The notes under the pieces: model-generated
Told to the model about the DNA's origin: nothing
The model's input: only the letters and a program-made list of their open reading frames with translations
Databases searched by the model: none
Assembly: GCA_014360905.1 (NCBI GenBank)
Contig: JACIWW010000029.1
Coordinates: 1 to 35,498 of the forward strand
DNA from: Chloroflexota bacterium
GTDB taxonomy: Bacteria; Chloroflexota; Anaerolineae; UBA2200
Direction of reading: 5' to 3'
Length of the DNA: 35,498 bases
Shown here: piece by piece, positions 31,362 to 35,498 of the stretch
Layout: the number at the start of each line of letters is the position of its first letter
Numbering within the stretch: position 1 is the first letter of the stretch
Translations under genes and position numbers: made by a program

Positions 31362-31376
31362 TGGCAAGAATTGCCA
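31362..31376. repeat. Palindrome upstream of the liv promoter
   Basis: TGGCAA-GAA-TTGCCA is a perfect 6+6 inverted repeat ending 13 bases upstream of the -35 box (reading on the minus strand), a place suited to an activator or repressor. The T-rich side does not fit a terminator for the upstream FAH gene. Confidence 0.4.
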
Positions 31377-31448
31377 AATAAAAGTGGCGTAGAGTGTGCC
31401 ATGAGCAGAGCTGCTATAAGAAGAGGCCGGTAGTTGGGCAGTGAGGAG

Positions 31449-32339
31449 CTAGACGACCCGGTTAACGAGGCTGCCTATTCCGCTGATCGTGCATTCCACC
31501 AAGTCGCCCCTGTTGATTGGGGCAATGCCTTCCGGCGTTCCCGTGGCAATCACATCACCTGGCTCGAGGGTCATATGTTTGCTGATATAGGCAATGAGGT
31601 GAGGAATTTTGAACAGGCACATAGCCGTATTTGAGCGCTGTCGTATTTCTCCATTAACGCGTAAGGCTAGCTCAAGATTGTGCGGATCTGCTATTTCATC
31701 TGTCAGAACCAGGTATGGCCCTATGGGGCAGAAGGTGTCAAAGCTTTTGGAACGGAGCCACGGTTTCATCTTCTGGATGTCTCGTCGTTGCATATCCCGA
31801 GCAGTTACATCGTTGACAATGGTGTATCCAGCTACGTACTCCATCGCTCTGTCCTCGGGTACAAACTTGGCTTTCCGCCCAATGACCACAGCCAGCTCAA
31901 TCTCCGGATCGAGGCGTTGCACTCCATCTGGGTAAATGATATTTGCCCCTGGCCCGATAATGGAGGATGAAGCTTTGGCGAAGAAAATGGGCTCATTGGG
32001 CACTGCATAGCCACCCTCTTCGGCATGTGCGCGATAGTTGCGGCCCAAGGCCAGTATTTTGGATGCCCTGGTCACGGGGGCCAGGAATTGCATTTGTCCA
32101 CTGATTCGATAGGTTTCTATCTCCCCTGTTTCAACCAGGTGCGTAAACCACCGGCTGACAGTGCTCAGTAGATCGGGAGTGTTCTCCAGTAGATCCACTA
32201 TGGTCGGCTGGGGGCAAACGCGTAGCCATGGAAACTGGTCTGCGTGCGCTTGCATGAGGCGGCTAAAGTCAATCCATTGTTCAGCACGTGCTAAGCCGAT
32301 GAAGACTTGCCCGTTTTGGCATACATAACCAAGACGCAT
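31449..32339 (-). CDS. Fumarylacetoacetate hydrolase (FAH) family enzyme
   Basis: A 296-residue protein. The N-terminal ~90 residues form the small leader domain. The catalytic beta-roll follows from ILALGRNYRAHAEEGG, with EPIFFAKASSSIIGPG, DPEIELAVVIGRKA (metal-binding acidic residues), YTIVNDVTARDMQ and GDVIATGTPEGIAP, all family hallmarks. FAH-fold enzymes act on C-C bonds or dehydrate keto-acids with Mg2+ or Mn2+; the precise reaction is not readable. Together with the KDPG-type aldolase upstream it suggests breakdown of a sugar acid or similar keto-acid. ATG 32339 is chosen because GGGAGG lies four to five bases upstream; a start 37 codons earlier lacks that. The aldolase gene ends 58 bases upstream. 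Confidence 0.9.
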   Translation of the reverse strand: MRLGYVCQNGQVFIGLARAEQWIDFSRLMQAHADQFPWLRVCPQPTIVDLLENTPDLLSTVSRWFTHLVETGEIETYRISGQMQFLAPVTRASKILALGRNYRAHAEEGGYAVPNEPIFFAKASSSIIGPGANIIYPDGVQRLDPEIELAVVIGRKAKFVPEDRAMEYVAGYTIVNDVTARDMQRRDIQKMKPWLRSKSFDTFCPIGPYLVLTDEIADPHNLELALRVNGEIRQRSNTAMCLFKIPHLIAYISKHMTLEPGDVIATGTPEGIAPINRGDLVECTISGIGSLVNRVV

Positions 32340-32397
32340 TGTTCCTCCCTGAGCTGTTTTCAAAAGTATGTATTGTTCTGAGGATTGAGGAGACACC

Positions 32398-33093
32398 TCA
32401 AACCCATATACCATGTAGCGACTGGCTGCGTATTTCACGAATCCATTCAATGACTTGGGCCGTCAGAGCAGAGATGGCATCAAAGTTCCCGGCTTCGACC
32501 CAGTCTTTTCTAATTAGGTTAGAGCCAATGCCTATTGCAACCACCCCTGATTTGAACCAGGCGGAGATGCTTTCTCTTGTAGCCTCTACGCCACCAGTGG
32601 GCATGAGGTATGTCCACGGGCAGGGTCCCAGAATCGCTTTCACAAACGCTGGGCCACCCACACAATCGCCGGGAAAGATTTTCACGATCTCGACGCCCAA
32701 TTCCTCTGCGGCGGATATTTCAGAGGGACTGGCACAGCCTGGGAGATAGGCCACTTTACGTCGGTTGCAGACTTTGGCTACTTCGGGATTCAATATCGGT
32801 CCGACGACAAAGTTGGCACCGCTAGAGATATAGAGCGCGGCCGTTGCCGGATCGAGAACTGAACCAACCCCCAGGATGGCAGAAGGATCGGTGTTGGTGA
32901 AATGCAGCACCAAGTCGGAGAAGACACGGTAAGCATTGTCACCGCGGTTTGTAAACTCGATCACTCTGGCACCACCTGCGATGCAGGCGGCCACGATTTT
33001 CTTGGCCACTGCCAGGTCTGAATGATGAAAGATAGGCACGATGCCGATACGAATGATCTCGTTCAGTACTTCTAGGCGTTGAAATCTGGCCAT
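32398..33093 (-). CDS. KDPG/KHG-type 2-keto-3-deoxy aldolase
   Basis: A 231-residue class I aldolase. E46 in RVIEFTNRG, the GVGSV loop, LPGCASPSE, the Schiff-base lysine K138 in EIVKIFPGD, and MPTGGV at the phosphate-site loop are all present. Members cleave 2-keto-3-deoxy-6-phosphogluconate or 4-hydroxy-2-oxoglutarate to pyruvate or glyoxylate products. Which substrate applies here cannot be told. GAGGG lies about five bases before ATG 33093. A strong promoter lies 56 bases upstream and the FAH gene follows, so they form a two-gene operon divergent from hutU. Confidence 0.88.
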   Translation of the reverse strand: MARFQRLEVLNEIIRIGIVPIFHHSDLAVAKKIVAACIAGGARVIEFTNRGDNAYRVFSDLVLHFTNTDPSAILGVGSVLDPATAALYISSGANFVVGPILNPEVAKVCNRRKVAYLPGCASPSEISAAEELGVEIVKIFPGDCVGGPAFVKAILGPCPWTYLMPTGGVEATRESISAWFKSGVVAIGIGSNLIRKDWVEAGNFDAISALTAQVIEWIREIRSQSLHGIWV

Positions 33094-33148
33094 TTTTCCC
33101 TCGTTGTCGGCAAATACTGTCATAACCAAAAGCCAAGCTGTTGTGCAC

Positions 33149-33177
33149 ATTATCGAGAATGCGCCAGATTTTGTCAA
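33149..33177 (-). promoter_or_regulatory. Promoter of the aldolase-FAH operon
   Basis: Minus strand: perfect TTGACA (33172-33177), 17-base spacer, and GATAAT (33149-33154). The start would be near 33142, giving a leader of about 50 bases. Confidence 0.65.
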
Positions 33178-33245
33178 AAACTGCACAGCCCTGTGAGATA
33201 GAGTCCAGCAAGGAGCTGCGTTTTTATCCCTGCGCTAGCAGAGTG

Positions 33246-33251
33246 TATAAT
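33246..33251 (+). promoter_or_regulatory. Candidate -10 box for hutU
   Basis: A perfect TATAAT 30 bases before the hutU ATG. The best -35 at 17 bases (TTTATC, 33223) is weak. It is divergent from the aldolase promoter about 70 bases away, so one regulator could serve both. Confidence 0.4.
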
Positions 33252-33280
33252 GAACGCAGCATAAGGGAAGGAGGAGTGCT

Positions 33281-34930
33281 ATGGCCAAACGAATCGTGCG
33301 TGCGCCGCGTGGTACCAAGATTACGTGCAAGGGCTGGGGGCAGGAAGCAGCAATGCGGATGCTCATGAACAATCTCGATCCTGAAGTGGCGGAGAAGCCT
33401 GATGACTTGATCGTGTACGGTGGACGAGGAAAGGCTGCTCGTAACTGGGAATGTTTCGACGCCCTCGTGCGCTGCCTCAAAGAGCTGGAGAATGATGAAA
33501 CGCTCTTGGTTCAATCGGGCAAGCCAGTGGGCATTTTCCGTACCTACCCGGACGCCCCGCGGGTATTAATTGCCAATTCCAACTTGGTGGGGGCATGGGC
33601 GACACCCGAATACTTTGATGAGCTCGATGCCAAGGGCTTGATCATGTACGGGCAGATGACGGCAGGCAGTTGGATTTACATCGGCACGCAGGGTATCCTG
33701 CAAGGGACGTACGAGACCCTGGCGGCTGCGGCAGAGGAGCACTTTCAGAGCAGCCTAAAGGGCAAGTTTGTGTTGACTGCTGGGTTGGGTGGTATGGGCG
33801 GAGCCCAACCGCTGGCAGTTACGATGAACGAGGGCGTGGCGTTGATTGTGGAAGTGGACCGTGCCCGTGCCCAGCGTCGTTTGGACACGCGTTATGTGGA
33901 CATGGTCGTGGATAATCTGGAAGAGGCAATGACCCTGATAGAGCAAGCGCTCAAGGAGAAAAAGCCGCTTTCCATAGGACTGATTGGCAACGCTGCTGAT
34001 GTTTATCCAGAACTCGTCACGCGAGGCGTGACTCCCGATGTTGTGACCGATCAGACGCCTGCACATGACCCGCTGAGCTATGTGCCCTCTAACCTCTCCG
34101 TTGCTGAGGCGGAAAAACTGCGTCGGAAGAACCCGCAGGAATATGTGCGACGCTCTATGGACTCGATGGCCCGCCATGTCCAGGCCATGCTGGAAATGCA
34201 AAAGCGTGGCGCCGTGGTGTTTGACTACGGCAACAACCTGCGCCAGCGAGCTTATGACGCCGGTGTCAAGGATGCTTTTTCCTACCCAGGCTTTGTCCCT
34301 GCTTACATCCGTCCGTTGTTCTGTCTGGGCAAAGGGCCCTTCCGCTGGGTAGCGCTATCTGGAGACCCAAATGATATCTACGTGACGGATGAAGTGGTGA
34401 TGAAAGAATTTGCCTACGATGAGCATCTGGTGCGCTGGATTCGCATGGCTCATGAGCGCGTAGCTTTCCAAGGGCTGCCTGCACGCATCTGCTGGCTAGG
34501 GTATGGCGAAAGGGCAAGGTTTGGTTTGCTCATCAACGATTTGATCGCCAAGGGCAAGATCTCCGCGCCGATCGTGATTGGTCGGGATCATCTGGATGGA
34601 GGCTCGGTGGCCAGCCCTAGGCGAGAGACCGAGGGTATGCGCGACGACTCTGATGCGATAGCCGATTGGCCCATCCTGAATGCGCTGCTAAATGCGGTAG
34701 GAGGCGCTACCTGGGTGAGCTTCCACCACGGCGGAGGGGTCGGCATCGGCTATTCGTTGCATGCAGGGCAGGTGATTGTGGCTGATGGCACGCCGGAAGC
34801 AGCGAGGCGCTTGGAACGTGTGCTCACCTACGATCCAGGAACGGCTATTGTGCGTCACGCTGACGCTGGATACCCTGAGGCCATTGCGGCAGCGAAAAAA
34901 CATGGCATTCGCATCCCCATGGCAAGTTGA
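33281..34930 (+). CDS. hutU: Urocanate hydratase
   Basis: A 549-residue protein, the usual length of urocanase. It converts urocanate to 4-imidazolone-5-propionate in histidine breakdown, using tightly bound NAD+ as an electrophile. Recognisable are [63 protein letters not shown] (nucleotide-binding), [27 protein letters not shown], the conserved cysteine C404 in [16 protein letters not shown], and [27 protein letters not shown] lies seven bases before the ATG. hutH, hutI and hutG are absent from the window, and a small TSUP permease follows 35 bases later. It starts divergently from the aldolase-FAH operon. Confidence 0.96.
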   Translation: MAKRIVRAPRGTKITCKGWGQEAAMRMLMNNLDPEVAEKPDDLIVYGGRGKAARNWECFDALVRCLKELENDETLLVQSGKPVGIFRTYPDAPRVLIANSNLVGAWATPEYFDELDAKGLIMYGQMTAGSWIYIGTQGILQGTYETLAAAAEEHFQSSLKGKFVLTAGLGGMGGAQPLAVTMNEGVALIVEVDRARAQRRLDTRYVDMVVDNLEEAMTLIEQALKEKKPLSIGLIGNAADVYPELVTRGVTPDVVTDQTPAHDPLSYVPSNLSVAEAEKLRRKNPQEYVRRSMDSMARHVQAMLEMQKRGAVVFDYGNNLRQRAYDAGVKDAFSYPGFVPAYIRPLFCLGKGPFRWVALSGDPNDIYVTDEVVMKEFAYDEHLVRWIRMAHERVAFQGLPARICWLGYGERARFGLLINDLIAKGKISAPIVIGRDHLDGGSVASPRRETEGMRDDSDAIADWPILNALLNAVGGATWVSFHHGGGVGIGYSLHAGQVIVADGTPEAARRLERVLTYDPGTAIVRHADAGYPEAIAAAKKHGIRIPMAS

Positions 34931-34965
34931 CAGTCAATTCATTGCAAAGGGAGAAGGTCAGCACC

Positions 34966-35325
34966 ATGTACAACATTTTGCTCTATTTGCTCATAGGGCT
35001 GGTGGCCGGAACGATAAGCGGGTTGATCGGGATTGGCGGCGGTGTAATCATTGTACCAGCCTTGGTCTATCTGCTTGGATTTTCTCAGCACCAGGCACAG
35101 GGAACAACTCTGGCCTTGCTAGTTCCGCCCATTGGCATCCTCGCCGCTTGGACATACTACCGGCAGGGCTACGTGGACTTGAAAGTGGCTATTTTTGTCT
35201 GTCTGGGTTTCTTTGTCGGAGGGCTGCTGGGGGCTAAAGCAGCAGTGTGCATGTCCAGTGCAGCGTTGCAGAAGGTATTTGGAGTAGCCATGCTGCTCAT
35301 TGCCTTGCGCATGATATTTGCTTGA
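34966..35325 (+). CDS. Half-size TSUP (TauE/SafE) family permease
   Basis: A 119-residue membrane protein with about four helices. It starts LLIGLVAGTISGLIGIGGGVIIVPAL, the repeat signature of the TauE/SafE family (G-x-GGG-x2-x-VP), followed by QAQGTTLALLVPPIG and a second-half-like GLLGAKAA. Full members have two such halves in ~250 residues, so this protein probably works as a dimer. TSUP proteins move sulfite, sulfonates or other organic anions. The start at 34966 follows AAGGGAGAAGG and lies 35 bases after hutU, suggesting co-transcription. Solute unknown. Confidence 0.85.
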   Translation: MYNILLYLLIGLVAGTISGLIGIGGGVIIVPALVYLLGFSQHQAQGTTLALLVPPIGILAAWTYYRQGYVDLKVAIFVCLGFFVGGLLGAKAAVCMSSAALQKVFGVAMLLIALRMIFA

Positions 35326-35498
35326 TCAGCGAATGCCGCGATGCCTTGAGCCATCCTATGGATGCCCTCTCGTTGTAAGTGGCCAATAGATCGTTACCAG
35401 CCTCTTTGTCACAAGCGAGCAGCAGGTCGGTACTAATTGGGTCGAGCAGGATAGGTGGTAGCAAGGCGATATGCTCATCCCCAGTATACCCCAAATGG
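35297..35498 (-). CDS. Partial unknown protein, open at the right edge
   Basis: A minus-strand frame stays open to the window end and stops at 35297, overlapping the 3' end of the TSUP gene by 29 bases. The C-terminal piece (YTGDEHIALLPPILLDPIS, then NDLLATYNERASIGWLKASRH) has a protein-like mix of residues and a sharp break at the stop. I do not recognise the family. It could be a chance frame; the overlap argues mildly against it. Confidence 0.35.
   Translation of the reverse strand, partial: HLGYTGDEHIALLPPILLDPISTDLLLACDKEAGNDLLATYNERASIGWLKASRHSLIKQISCARQ

Noticed and set aside
31362-31376. TGGCAA-GAA-TTGCCA as terminator of the FAH gene
   Set aside because: The loop is three bases and the T-rich run lies on the wrong side for minus-strand transcription; its place before the liv -35 box fits an operator better.

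Overview
The window looks like chromosomal DNA of a member of the Chloroflexota, probably an Anaerolineae-like lineage. This is an inference from gene content, not from a marker-gene tree. The clues are a polytopic glycosyltransferase fused to an NHL propeller, secreted proteins with Thr-Pro linkers, a 'YLPLVLK' C-terminus, cohesin, dockerin and LysM domains, DUF3786, and strong AGGAGG-type ribosome binding sites throughout. I see no insertion sequence, integrase, phage gene or CRISPR array.

Layout. 1-2449: 3' part of a membrane glycosyltransferase ending in six NHL repeats. 2501-4235 (minus): Nudix hydrolase and MFS transporter. 4401-10452 (minus): a tight five-gene run of a YedY/sulfite-oxidase-like molybdoenzyme, a P-type ATPase with Na+,K+-ATPase-like ion-site residues, two TrkA/RCK proteins and a zinc-ribbon protein. 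10884-11741 (minus): DegV protein. 12068-14110 (plus): a four-repeat membrane protein, a small CXXC protein and a NapH-like polyferredoxin membrane protein, meeting DUF3786 (minus) across a degenerate repeat tract. 15066-21358 (plus): two surface proteins. The first is a 1691-residue protein (two copies of a ~630-residue module, then linker, carboxypeptidase-regulatory-like, dockerin and cohesin domains). The second is a cohesin-3xLysM protein. 21729-24946 (plus): mobB, a DUF1540-like protein, tRNA-His, hisS and rnc. 24950-31106 (minus): a branched-chain amino acid type ABC operon, livK-livH-livM-livG-alr-livF, with alanine racemase embedded. 31449-33093 (minus): FAH-family enzyme and KDPG-type aldolase. 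33281-35325 (plus): urocanase and a half-size TSUP permease. A partial minus-strand frame runs off the right edge.

How the genes may work together. The cohesin/dockerin/LysM pair reads as a small surface-assembly system: LysM anchors a cohesin at the wall, and the neighbouring giant protein offers both a dockerin and a second cohesin. The pump plus two RCK proteins suggests a K+/Na+ homeostasis unit without the usual TrkH/KtrB channel. hisS appears to lack its own promoter and lies just behind a tRNA-His gene and its terminator, so readthrough may link the two. The liv operon has a near-consensus promoter, an upstream palindrome and a ~209-nt leader that could encode a ten-codon peptide.

Limits: all domain calls are by eye from motifs; promoters and hairpins are pattern matches, not measured.
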